Source: Amanita rubescens (lineage: Eukaryota; Basidiomycota; Agaricomycetes; Agaricales; Amanitaceae). From it: DNA of 64,000 nt. Location of the stretch: the NCBI GenBank assembly GCA_015039365.1, contig WION01000230.1, positions 20,891 to 84,890 on the forward strand. Reading direction: 5' to 3'. Both the position numbers and the translations under genes were made by a program. How positions within the stretch are numbered: the stretch's first letter is position 1; each line of letters begins with the position of its first letter. Positions 35,706 through 46,245 of this stretch are shown piece by piece. The notes beneath the pieces are model-generated. The model saw nothing but the letters and a program-made list of their open reading frames with translations, did not search any database and was not told the DNA's origin.

Positions 35706-37405
35706 TTCCCTAGATGCCCATATCGCAATGGATACTGGTGGGGATGACCATCCCCCGACGACCCGACAACCGTCTCAGGAGGGCTCAGCCCACTCTGATG
35801 GTTTCCCCGACGCCCCGCACCGCTTTGGCTTCATTCATGAGGCCTGCGCGGACTTTCGCACTGCAATCGATGGGCTCCACGCCACCGATCTCCCCCGAGA
35901 TGTTCAAGAGTCGCTCGGACAAGTCTTGGCACCCTTTGCCCTGGCATTAGGAATAGAATCCTTTGTTGTTGGGGGCCGAAGGGTCACCGTGACTCGAGCT
36001 GCGGGCACTGTTGTGGAGGATCGCCCCCCTGAGGTGATCTCCACGCCTGCCCCAATCCCACCTGCCACGTCAGAACCTCCCCCACCCACGGGGACGGCGT
36101 TCCCTGTGCCGCCTATCATCACGGACCCCGCCTATATTAGGATCAACAAGAAACGGCTTCTTGGCCGCCCTCCCCCCCCGCCTCCTGCCAGGCGTTCCTA
36201 TGCTAGTGTTGCCGGCAAAGGCTCTGCTGCCCCCCCAATACAGCCTCCCCCTCATGGACCTTCAAAGCAGACCGCTAACATCAAGTCCTGCACTCGTCAG
36301 GGAACCAAGGCTTCGGCCTTGGTCCTTCGCTTCCGTCCCAGTCCCACTGGCGACATCATCCCCCCTCTCCCTGACGTTCAGAGGATCCTTGCCGGCTCCT
36401 CCCCTCCGCCTGTTCATGTAGGTTATACCTTGCGTGGCGATCTCCTGGTGCGTTTTCCCCAGGCAATCGGCCCTGAACTCAAGAAGGAGGTCATATCCCT
36501 CCTGTCCACTTTGCATGTGGGAGGCGTCCAGCTCCTCAGCCGGGATACGACATCCCTTATCAAATTCATGCACGTCCCGACGCATCGCCTGAATGGGGGT
36601 GCGACTACATCTGACTGGCTCCATGCCACCGTTTCATCCCACCCCCGTTGGAAGGGGGTTCATTTCGTACAGCAGGCCCATTTCGTCATTCCCTCCGGCA
36701 AGACGATTGGCTACACCGCCACTGTGGTGGTTGAGGTCGCCGACGACCGTGCTTCATCTGTCGCACGTCGCCTCCTCCAGACGGACGTCAACTTCGATGG
36801 CATCCCCTGTCGTGCCCGCCCTTGGGTCTTGCGCAAGGCCTCTCGCCAGTGTGGTATCTGCCTCCGGTGGGGCCACACTTCCCATGTCTGTTCGTCACGC
36901 CTTCCTTGGTGTGCCCTTTGCGCCAACTGTCACAGCACGGCCGTCCATGAGCAGGCAGTCCAACAGGACGTCACCATGGAAGACATCAAATGCATCAATT
37001 GCCGTGGGCCCCATCTCGCCATCTCGCGGGACTGCCCCTTCTTCATCTCTAGATTCGACGACAAAGCGCTTGCCGCCCTGCAAGCCAAACGATTGAAGCA
37101 AGTCCGCCAGGCTCGCGATCAACGCCACCAAACCAAACAAACCGCCCGCGTCGCGGCGCGCTACGATGGCCTAGGCTTAGACTAGGTCCCCTCGTCCTTC
37201 CACGGCTCATAGCTCCTCTCTCGTCGACTTCGTCTGGGGGTGGACTAGTTAAACACTGTATGCGGCCCTATGCCGACTTCGTGATTAGTATGAGTATTTA
37301 GCTTACGGGTTCTTTTCCTCACCTAGTGTAGGTTTTTTCCCAGAGTACCTCTGTAGTGTGTTGTGGCAATACACTCGCCTTCTATTCAAAAAAAAAAAAA
37401 AAAAA
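35706..37405 (+). mobile_element. ORF1-only LINE-derived retrotransposon insertion
   Basis: The 1.7-kb element contains one intact open frame (ORF1), a 3' UTR of about 200 nt and a tract of 18 A (with one interrupting G right at its edge), flanked by an exact 13-bp duplication. There is no endonuclease or reverse-transcriptase ORF, so it must have moved in trans. Exact duplications and an unbroken ORF suggest recent insertion. The 5' UTR is only about 22 nt, so it may be 5'-shortened. It lies 189 nt before the start codon of the kinase-receiver gene; related kinase copies at 47.3 and 59.2 kb have the same upstream sequence without the insert (CACCAGTATGGCAAC and relatives). Confidence 0.88.
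35728..37185 (+). CDS. LINE ORF1 (Gag-like, zinc-knuckle protein)
   Basis: A 485-aa protein, intact from ATG 35728 (ATG 35714 is out of this frame). The middle is Pro-rich (APIPPATSEPPPPTG, RPPPPPPARR). The C-terminal third has a CX2CX4HX4C knuckle at residues 375-388 (CGICLRWGHTSHVC), a Cys/His cluster about 395-407 and a CX2CX3HX6C knuckle at 422-436 (CINCRGPHLAISRDC), followed by a basic tail. This is the usual layout of ORF1 in fungal Tad-like LINEs, an RNA-binding protein forming the ribonucleoprotein for retrotransposition. ORF2 is absent. Confidence 0.87.
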   Translation: MDTGGDDHPPTTRQPSQEGSAHSDGFPDAPHRFGFIHEACADFRTAIDGLHATDLPRDVQESLGQVLAPFALALGIESFVVGGRRVTVTRAAGTVVEDRPPEVISTPAPIPPATSEPPPPTGTAFPVPPIITDPAYIRINKKRLLGRPPPPPPARRSYASVAGKGSAAPPIQPPPHGPSKQTANIKSCTRQGTKASALVLRFRPSPTGDIIPPLPDVQRILAGSSPPPVHVGYTLRGDLLVRFPQAIGPELKKEVISLLSTLHVGGVQLLSRDTTSLIKFMHVPTHRLNGGATTSDWLHATVSSHPRWKGVHFVQQAHFVIPSGKTIGYTATVVVEVADDRASSVARRLLQTDVNFDGIPCRARPWVLRKASRQCGICLRWGHTSHVCSSRLPWCALCANCHSTAVHEQAVQQDVTMEDIKCINCRGPHLAISRDCPFFISRFDDKALAALQAKRLKQVRQARDQRHQTKQTARVAARYDGLGLD

Positions 37406-37418
37406 GAGATTACGTTGA
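37406..37418 (+). repeat. 3' target-site duplication of LINE insertion
   Basis: Exact repeat of 35693-35705 directly after the A tract. Confidence 0.9.
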
Positions 37419-37594
37419 CTAAAAATAGCACCAGTATGGCAACCGTGACGCGTGACGCCTTTAACAGCCTCGAGGTCACTGCCTTGTCACCCTTTAGCCG
37501 CTGAGGCTCTTCGCCAGAGTTACTACTCTAGTCCCGGGAGCAGTCTTAGAATCTGACTTCGTCAATTCGAATTGGAGCAACCGAGGGACGGCCC

Positions 37595-40369
37595 ATGCAC
37601 AACAAAAAGAAGGACAAGAAGAAGGCAAAGCAGCTGGCCATGATGGAAGACGAGTGGCGATGCGAAGAAGTCGCTCAGCTGCTTCTCAAAAGTGGTGACA
37701 AATTAGCCGCTGCCTCCCGCGATCTCCACCGGCTCTGTGATGGCCCCTTTCAGCTCCGTCGACCGTCGTCTGCACCTTTTCCGGGAGATCTTGCCTCGTA
37801 CCCTAGCAACATCCCGCTTCCTTCTCTACCGCTCTTCCCAACCTCTCGTCCATCACCCCCAGGTGGCCATGCTCTCTCATCGTTGCTATCTATTCTTAAC
37901 GATAACAACTTGAAGGTACGCAAAATCGCAAGGCGGTACATGCACTCTACTTAAGCGCCTGCAGCCCAGATCTTCCATCACGTCCGTCGCAAATGCAACA
38001 ACTCTCGATCTTCTGCGCAGACTGTTATCCTGCGACGACTACGTCGGCATTGCGGAAAAGATAAGACAGGGCTCAGACGTAATGAATCTGTTGGAATTCA
38101 TACTGCACTTACTTCGTCATCGTTACCTATCGAATCAGGATGCAATCGTGGATGTCAACCGGCGGGCAAGACGCTTGATGTTCAAAATCATATCAAAGAC
38201 GCCCGTCATTCCACGGTCCTTCATCACAACTGGAATCAGCATGCCGGACAAGCGCGACTACATAGGTCGCGGTGGTTACGGCAATGTTTTTAAGGGCGAA
38301 TTTCGAGACACAGTCGTTGCGTTAAAAGTGCTATACAAAAATGATGCGAACAATCTTGTAAGTTTCCAGTGCCTGACGTCGTTGTTTATTCTCATTCCAA
38401 CAGGCCTTTTGTCGAGAGGCATTAATGTGGGGATCCCTTAAGCACAAATTCGTGCTACCATTCATAGGAATTCATGAAGAGGAAGATGGAATGGCCTTCC
38501 TCGTCTCGCCATATATGAAGAATGGGACTCTAGCCCAATGGCGGAAGAACACAAATCCATCGATAGCCCAAATAACAGAACGTGTATGGGTTTTTCTTGT
38601 TTGGCTCTTCACCGACGCTCACTCTCGAGAAAGATGCTAGAAGTGGCCCAAGGCATGGAGTACATTCATTCGGAAGGTGTGGTTCATGGCGACCTACGTG
38701 GGGTACGCTACCTAAGACACGCATTGTTGAAATGCTAATTTTCTTTTCAGGAGAATATCCTCTTGGATGCTGATCTCCGTGTTCAAATCGCAGACTTCGG
38801 ATTGACCAGAACCTTGGATGCTACCAACACCCAATCTGGAGCAAAACATCTCAACTTTGCAGCCCCAGAGTTATTCGGATGCCCTGAGGATGCTGATGAC
38901 CTGTCAGCTGAAGACCCGCCAAGAACACAAATGTCAGATGTCTACGCATTTGGGTGTATATATTATGAGGTGCGTCGCAGAAACATGCTTGTATTGCTTC
39001 TGAATTGGCCAGATCCATTATGACAGTATACCCTTTGCCGGCAGACAGGAGATACAGATCGTGACTCTTGTCTCTCGGGGAAAACGTCCGCCTCGACAAG
39101 ATGAGCCACCTCTGAGTGACGGGGCATGGGAGTTGATTCGGCAGTGCTGGGTGACGGAGCCATCGAAACGATCAAGAATGAAAGATGTCGCAGAACAGAT
39201 GATGGGTATTTATCAATGTGTGTCTCCCCAAACCAGCACTCAAAATGACTGGAGGTTGCGAGACGCATCTTTGTCACTGTCAACGTCCAGTACTATGGTA
39301 CGCAGGACCAAAGTTATTCTTCGACGATTCTCTACTAAAGAGATACTGATACCTCCTATCGTTACAGTCCCGTGGCGGAAATATTTGGCCAAAGAGTGTC
39401 GAAAAGATGTTTGGGGAAGGTCCTGCTCCTCGAGCTTCTGCTTGTTCTGCAGGCCTCCGCAAGTTGCCTGTCAGCGGAGGCGGCGGTCTGGGTAGCATGT
39501 TTTTCAACTCGGAACAGCAACAACACCAGTCAAGGCAACCGGAATCGTTCAGCTTTTCTTATTCTGGACAGGGACAAGGGCAGAGTGGTGATTCGAGCAG
39601 TGGCAATGACGAGAGAGGGGAAGGAGAGGTTGTTTGGCTTTCACCTAACCAAGGCATGCATCCCCCCAAACCTACGATGGTTTCTCCATATTCTGCTCCC
39701 AAACCCCGCGTGAGTCAGTCGACGTTCGTGACTCGTTGGGCTACCCCCCCTCGTGTGCTCATCGTCGACGACAGCGCAGTGGCGAGGAAGCTGACCCGTA
39801 AGTTTTTGCAAGTGTTGGGGTGTGTGATCGATGTTGCTGTGGATGGCGTGGATGCGGTGATTAAGATGAATTTGGAAAAGTACGATTTGGTGTTGATGGT
39901 GGGTGTTCCTTGCTTCTGGGTCTGAAGAGGGAAAGGCTAACGGCACAAAGGATATTGTGATGCCCAAGTTGGACGGAATTTCGGCTACTTTGTCGATTCG
40001 CAAGTTTAATTGGATGACGCCAATTATTTCCATGACGAGTAATTCGAAGCCGCATGAGGTTTTGAAGTATTACTCATCCGGTGAATTTTAATTCTAGCTT
40101 GCTTATACCCTTCTGACGTGTGCGTTACAGGTATGAACGATATCCTGCCCAAACCGTTTACGAAACGAGGTCTACTCGATATGCTAGAGGTTCGCATCTC
40201 GCTCGCCCATTTCTCTTGCTTTTCACTGATATATACCTCATAATAGAAACATCTACCACATCTCCGAGCCTTCCAACAACGATCCCCCGTTTCCCGTCCA
40301 TTGGAACATTTTCCTAACAATAACGAAGGATGCTCCAACAATCAAAACTTTGACTCCTTTGTGCAGTAA
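37595..40369 (+). CDS. Kinase fused in frame to a Skn7/Prr1-type response-regulator receiver
   Basis: Ten exons: 37595-37915, 37965-38357, 38404-38583, 38634-38702, 38751-38969, 39013-39297, 39368-39898, 39951-40080, 40131-40189, 40247-40369, about 769 aa. A Lys-rich leader (aa 1-107) precedes a module and an intact kinase (GRGGYGNVFKG, VALKVL, AFCREALMW, HGDLRG+ENILLD, ADFGLTR, FAAPELFG). Exon 6 ends SLSTSSTM at a GTACGC donor. The TTACAG acceptor at 39367 keeps frame into a low-complexity linker and a receiver domain with LIVDDS (D623/D624), phosphoacceptor D667 (VLM|DIVMPKLDG across an intron), T695 (ISMTSN) and K717 (LPKPFT). The receiver matches the basidiomycete Skn7/Prr1 type, but the HSF DNA-binding and coiled-coil parts are absent. 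If exon 6 is not spliced the kinase ends at 39495. The receiver introns use other phases, showing separate origin. Confidence 0.72.
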
Positions 40370-40657
40370 TTCAACGTTGGCAATGACGACGACCGGATTT
40401 ATCCTATTCCAGGATTGGGATTGTCAGATGAACAGTACAATCTTATCATTCAGGATATCGTCAATGCAGAGACGTTCAATATGGGAGGAGGAGGAGCGGA
40501 TAGCGATGGAAGACCTGGGCCGTTGAGTGGGAGTAATGCAATGACGGATAAGATGGTGAGCGTTGCCATGTTGGGCGCTATTGGTGGGAAAAGGGGTCTG
40601 GATGACCCCAATGATGGAAGGGGAGGGAAGAGGAGCCGGCTTGGAGTTATTGAGTGA
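40370..40657 (+). pseudogene. Skn7/Prr1 C-terminal tail beyond an in-frame TAA
   Basis: Immediately after TAA 40367-40369, in the same frame, comes FNVGNDDDRIYPIPGLGLSDEQYNLIIQD, a conserved tail motif of basidiomycete Skn7/Prr1 regulators, then GGGGAD, MLGAIGGKRG and KRSRLGVIE before a stop at 40655-40657. The TAA follows TTTGTGCAG, which looks like a splice acceptor, but the frame used by the tail keeps the TAA, so splicing there does not remove it. Either the receiver protein now ends at the TAA, or an unseen junction skips it. Confidence 0.55.
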
Positions 40658-41189
40658 GGGTCCGTTCTGCTTTTCTTTTGCTTTTGTGTTTTGGCTTCGA
40701 GTTTTGCTGGTCGCTATCTTGCTTTCAATTGACTTGTTTTATTATTATTATTATGATTAGGTATATCGTTGTAACAGTGTCGTCTAATTGGTTATGTATA
40801 CTCAGAACACGGACTCGTATCGCAAGAAAAAGATTGTACTGGTATTTGGTATTTGGTAGTTGTATTACCCCTTCATCAATGCCCTACTATGGTATAAAAC
40901 GACTGGAATGAGCGCATGTCAATGGGGACAAAAAGAGCGACATCAAGAGGTAATTTGGGACTATGATCTGTACAAAGAATCCGTCCGCAGTGAAAAAGGT
41001 CAAAAGGAGGGATAAAGAAAGACAGAATCATGGTCCGTGTGTGACGTTCGCGTTTTATGACTAGATGAGCTCTGGCTTGACGTCCCTGTGTTCGTGCGCG
41101 CTCTCGCCTCGTCTCGTTTAACACCGCCTAGCAACCCCCGTTGTAAGCGCTATTCGTTGGTGTCGGCTACTTCCACGTCGTCAAATTCG
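40658..41189. other. 3' flank and KRE6-like downstream flank
   Basis: An AT-rich 3' flank with (ATT)n at 40741-40755. From about 40970 it shares sequence with 21.2-21.4 kb (GACAGAATCATGGTCCGTGTGTGACGTTC), the 3' flank of the antisense KRE6-like copies. No gene. Confidence 0.45.
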
Positions 41190-41780
41190 GTTCTATCAGG
41201 AGAAAGAGAAACGGAAAGACTTACTCATATAAGCGTCGATATGTTTATTAATATACCCCATCGTCGGATACCCAGCCGGATCACAATCGACATTCTCACT
41301 CCCCTTTCTCTGATAGACCCTTGCGTTGTCGAACCCCAGCCCAGCGGGAAAGATCATCGTTGTTAAGTCGATATTTTGCCAATTCACTATTCATGATCAC
41401 TTAGTTCAACGAGAGTACGTGAAAAAACGCATACGCACACAATATCCCTTGGTTGAATACGATCGACATCGGTTCTTCGGGTATAAGTCGTGGTCCAACT
41501 CCAGTTCCGTTCGTACTCGTGTCAGGGCCTACGGTGGAGGCTCCGAGTCGATAAGTCGGAGAACCGTCGACTTGCCATATGATAAAGTTGTTGGATCTGT
41601 TGGACGGGTCGGCCCAATACTCGAAGCCTACGAGTGGTCAGGATAAATCCCCAAAAAACCGCACGCACGCACCCATGGTAATGAAACGCCGCTGGATCCG
41701 CTCCCTTGGAACATATCACTTGGCACCTCCGCCAAACTCGACTGCACCGCGCTGCCTTTATAGGGGCAGGAACAAGCGGA
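41190..41780 (-). pseudogene. KRE6: KRE6/SKN1-type pseudogene copy D, C-terminal half
   Basis: Minus strand: RLSACSCPYK, then SSLAEVPSDMFQGSG, an intron, GFEYWADPSN, GASTVGPDTSTNGTGVGPRLIPEEPMSIVFNQGIS, NIDLTTMIFPAGLGFDNARVYQRKG, NVDCDPAGYPTMGYINKHIDAYMSK and a GTAAGTC donor. This is the best-preserved C-terminal half of the family. The N-terminal half is replaced at about 41780 by other debris, and the start region is missing. Pseudogene by truncation. Confidence 0.74.
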
Positions 41781-42600
41781 GAGACGTTGGCCTGGGGGCG
41801 GCTTACGGCGTGGTTGAATTTGGAGAAGGCGGAGTAGACGGCAGAGGAGGTTGGGTAGGTACACCCGGGAAGCGCTGGAGAGCCGTTTCGTCGTCGAGGG
41901 GCCTAACAGGGCAACCACGTCATGGTCATTAATACTCACCCAAATGCTGGAAGGAAACTCACTCGCGTTCTTCCCCAAGCGTGCTTTAGTATAAACCATC
42001 AAGGGACGCCCTGAAGGATTAAACGCAATGCCCGTTCTCCTCTGTGAATTGTCGTCAAATAGAGGGTTTTCCAAAACTTCGGTATGTCAGCTTTTACGAT
42101 GTTGAAGGAAGACGAGTGCGATTTGCAGATTAATTATGCCAGTAATGGTGTGATGGCCCTTTCGCACGGCAGTTGGATCCGCTTTTGGATACACATCCAA
42201 GCCTGCGTAGGTCGGGCAGGAGGTCATCGTCTAGTGGTCTGAAGATCGAAGTTTGGTCGTGCTCTTGTAGTACAAGGCCATGAGGGCATTGGAAATGGCG
42301 GTGGCACTGAGTCTGACTTGAAGTTGAAAGTTGGGAATGCCTGACACCTGTGACTTGGCACCTACATAGTGCAAAGGCGAACACAGCGGGAACGAAGTAG
42401 TAGTCTCACCACGTGGATCTGAAGATTTGAAATGAACTTGTTCGGAGCGAGAAAACTGGGGAGGCGCGTGTGGAACGTGCACGTGTGAGACCCCGGGTGT
42501 TGAATGTGGCTGCACTGCTTTACCGTGGTTTGTTGAATGTGGCTGCACAGCTTTACGGTTGCCGCGCGAGGCTTCGTAACTGCACCCACCGCACAATCAG
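41781..42600 (-). pseudogene. Unrecognised degenerate antisense gene, relative at 7.2-7.9 kb
   Basis: Pieces of open frame on the minus strand (GIAFNPSGRPLMVYTKARLG at about 42000; RLSATAISNALMALYYKS at about 42290) parallel 7160-7930. In both places a six-module kinase gene follows. No domain is recognised. It looks like a second unit carried along by duplication. Confidence 0.3.
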
Positions 42601-42652
42601 ATTCCATCCAGCCAAACAGGACGCTCCCGTTACAGGAGCGCATATCTAACTC

Positions 42653-45600
42653 ATGGAAGGGTGCAACTTCAAGTACAACATGGTGTCGCATGTTCCCGAC
42701 AGTGATGGCATCTTCGCGTTCCGGTTGCTTTTCTCTACACTCAGCAGCCACTGGAAGGTACGCTATCGGATTTCAAACCTGGAGTGTACTTACCCAATGT
42801 CCAATAGTCTGGATCTCTTCTATGCGCATCGACAGTGAACCTCATGAGCAAAATTTTATATAGGGAAAACTACATTAACCTCGCGGCGGAGGTATATCAT
42901 ATTTCAGATGCCGAGATTTTGTTAGATTTCATACGGCAATGGCTTTATTCCTTACCAAATCAGGATCCGGCCACCGTAGACATGATACGACGAGCAAGGC
43001 GATTTATGTTGGGAGTTATCTCAAGGATGCATGATGTCCCACTATCCAACATACCATACGACCCTGACAGCTATGCATTCCCCTTACTCCTCACTATACT
43101 CAGAAATAAGAAGGTGCGCAATATTTCGTACCGGAACGAACTATTCTTAAGAGCGAACAGCCCGAATCTCCCGTTATGAGCAAAATGACGATCCGCTTTG
43201 TGGGCGAGATTCTATCCAGAGAGGACTACATCGCCTTCGCCTCACAGGTGAATGAATCCTCGGACGCTCTGAATTTGTTGGAATTCATAACGCATATGCT
43301 TGATCGTTACTCTTCATCAATTCGCGATTCTACCGGTACTATGGACACGAGCCAACGGGCGAGACGATTTATGTTCGCAATTATCTCAAAAATGCGTGGC
43401 GAACCACTGTCCAACATGCCGTATGATTTTCACAGCAATACGCTCCCATCTCTCCTTTATATACTTAACAGTACGGAGGTGCGCAACTTCATTTCAAACA
43501 CTGGATGCATTCCTCTCATGAGCCAATAGCTTGGATATCACCCCGCAAGAAATGAATTGGCGGTAAACCTTATGAATGAGGTTCTATTAAGAGAAGACTT
43601 CATTGATTTTGCGGCAGAGCTACACCATAACTCAGAGGCCGAGAATCTGGTGGAGTTTATAGGGCACATGGCTTATTATCATTCCTTCTCAAATCAGGAT
43701 TCTGTTAATGTAGACTTGAAACGACGAGGAAGACGATTTATACTCGAAGTGATCGCAAAGATGCAAGGTATATCATTGTCCAACATGCCGTATGATCCTC
43801 ACAGCAACACTTTCCAATTGATCAACTCTATACTCAATGCTAAGAAGGTGCGCGTTCAAATTGGGATAGTAAACTCTCCTAAGAGCTGATAGCCGGTATC
43901 TCTCATCGGGTCTGCGGTTATAACCGGAATACTAAGCAATCTTATATGCGAGATTCTATCCCGGGAAGACTACATAGACATTGTGGCACAGCTCGACCAT
44001 GCCACAGAAGTAACAAATCTGTTGGATTTCATAATTGGAGAAACTTATTTTCTAGATGGGATTTATAGCACCGCAGACATGGCCCAGCGGGCAAGACTGT
44101 TCCTGTTGAAAATTATGTCAAAGACGTATGCCGTACCAGATGATCCCGAAAACTATTCTTTTCAATTGCTCCTCTACATCCTCAACCATCAATCACTGGT
44201 GCGTAATGCTTGCGAAAACTTGGAAATCACATTAACTTAACAGCTATAGTGGCAGGATGAGGGGGTACACCCAGTGACAATCGACCTTATGTGCCACATT
44301 CTATCCAGGGAGGACTACATCACCCTCGTGGCACAGCTAGACCAAGTCTCTGAGGCCAACAATCTGATGCATTTCTTCCTGTGTATGCTTGAATATCATC
44401 ATGTTTCGTTCTTAAATCAGGACTCGGACATGAATCGGCGAGGAAGACGATTTATATTGGAAGTTTTCTCAAAGATGCAATCATTGAACATGCCATATGA
44501 TCCCGACAGCCATGCCCTTCCATTGCTCTTATATATGCTCAAGGATAGCTTTACGAAGGTGTGCCATTTCAGACCTGCAATGTACTACACCTAACGATCA
44601 ATAGTATTTATATCCCTCTGCTTTAGGTGCAATAATTGTTGATCTCATGTGCGAAATTCTATCCCGAGAGGACTACGTTGCCCTCGTGGCTTGCATAGAT
44701 GATCCGTCGGATGCCAGTGTAATTTTGGATCTCATACTTGATATGCTTCTTAATCATCGCATATCGATTCAGGACTCCACCCCTGTAGATATTACGCGAC
44801 GAGCACGACGATTTATGTTTAAACTTATCTCAAAGATACCCGTCATACCACCGTCCGTGATCGCAATTGGAGTCAGCATACCATCCAAGCATAATTATTT
44901 TGGTTCAGGCGGGTTTGGGTGCGTTTTCGAGGGCGAACGACAGGGCGAAGTCGTTGCACTGAAAGTGCTGTACAAGTCTGATAACCAAGTTGTATGTCTC
45001 TTTTCCATGTCATTGTTACAGCTGATTTCTGATTCAGAGCCTGACCAACAGGCCTTCTGCAGGGAGGCATTGATGTGGCAATCCCTCAAGCACCAGTTCG
45101 TACTACCGTTTTTAGGGATCCATGAAATCACAAACACAACCTTACTACCACACCTTTTCCTCGTTTCGCCATATATGAAGAACGGTACTCTAGCCCGATG
45201 GCGGAAACAAGCAAATCCACCAATAGCCGTCATTGAAGAACGTGTACGCCTTTACCCATTTCTTGCTTTCATTTACGTCTAACACTTGGAAGCTCCTGGA
45301 AGTCACGCAAGTCATGGAATACATCCATTCAGAAGACGCAGTTCACGGCGATCTCCGCGGGGTAGTATTCTACTACCTCAGACACACTACGTTACAATGC
45401 TGACTCTTCTCTCCAGGAGAATGTTCTCTTGGATGATAATTTTCATGTCCAATTAGCCGACTTTGGTTTGACTCGACTCTCGGAAGCTACAAATACGAGA
45501 TCGGGAGCACTACATCTGAACTTTGCCGCCCCAGAGTTATTCGGACAGTCAGGGGATGACGAAGGTCCATCAGATGACACTCCTCCCAGAACTCAAATGT

Positions 45601-46245
45601 CAGACGTCTACGCTTTTGGATGTCTTTATTATGAAGTGTGTCATAATAGTAAACATGCTTATCTTCGTGCTAATTTCTTTCAAGATTCATTACAATATCA
45701 TACCTTTTGCCGGTAAATCAGATTTGCAAATATTGTCCCTTGTTTCTCGAGGTATTCGACCACCTCGGCTAGATGATCAACCCATGAGCGATGGCGCGTG
45801 GGACGTGATTCAGCGCTGCTGGGTGCGGGAACCGTTGAAACGGCCAAGAATGAATGACGTCGTGGAAAGCATGAAATGGATGTCGCAATCTGTGTCTCCC
45901 CAAAGCAACACCGACGATGAAACTCTGCCAGAAGAATCGCCGTCTTCATCAACACTTGATAGTACAGTGAGCAGATCGACGCTTTCTACCACTGAGCAAG
46001 TTTTAACTAATATATCCCATCACCACGCCAGGCCTCTCAAAAACGAAAACACGTACACGACGTAGGCATATTTTTATTTGAGCTGGGTTACTTGCCTGAA
46101 CCAAATCACGGTAGGAACCTGACAATCACGTTGGATCAACATCTGGTATTACTTCCTCGGTACGCTGAAAACGTCCTTTTATTCAATGCTATCGTTGAAG
46201 AATAACAACACCATTAGTCCGATCGAACGCGGAGACGTCACGTAA
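42653..46245 (+). CDS. Six-module TKL-type kinase, paralogue of 8029-11648
   Basis: Fourteen exons, all phase 0: 42653-42757, 42808-43113, 43161-43478, 43530-43847, 43893-44198, 44250-44558, 44605-44991, 45052-45243, 45293-45361, 45417-45635, 45685-45966, 46032-46061, 46115-46159, 46201-46245, about 976 aa with no break. A leader exon ends STLSSHWK. Six modules follow, one per exon (exons 2-7), the fifth being the odd variant with LVAQ/IVAQLDHA and FLLKIMSKTY, also found at the same position in the other two multi-module genes. The kinase has GSGGFGCVFEG, VALKVL, AFCREALMW, HGDLRG+ENVLLDD, ADFGLTR and FAAPELFG. The short tail exons are conserved but the last ends earlier (GDVT stop). Constant order of module types across three genes shows duplication of the whole array. 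Confidence 0.82.

Noticed and set aside
36161..37140. Alternative frames within the LINE ORF1 region, both strands
   Set aside because: They arise from the GC-rich sequence of the 485-codon ORF1; only that frame has zinc knuckles.
37750..37941. Minus-strand frame opposite the leader exon of the kinase-receiver gene
   Set aside because: Shadow of the Pro/Ser-rich leader, no supporting features.
39372..39713. Alternative plus-strand frame (VAEIFGQRV start) overlapping the receiver linker exon
   Set aside because: It ends without entering the receiver; the other frame is continuous with both the kinase splice and the receiver.
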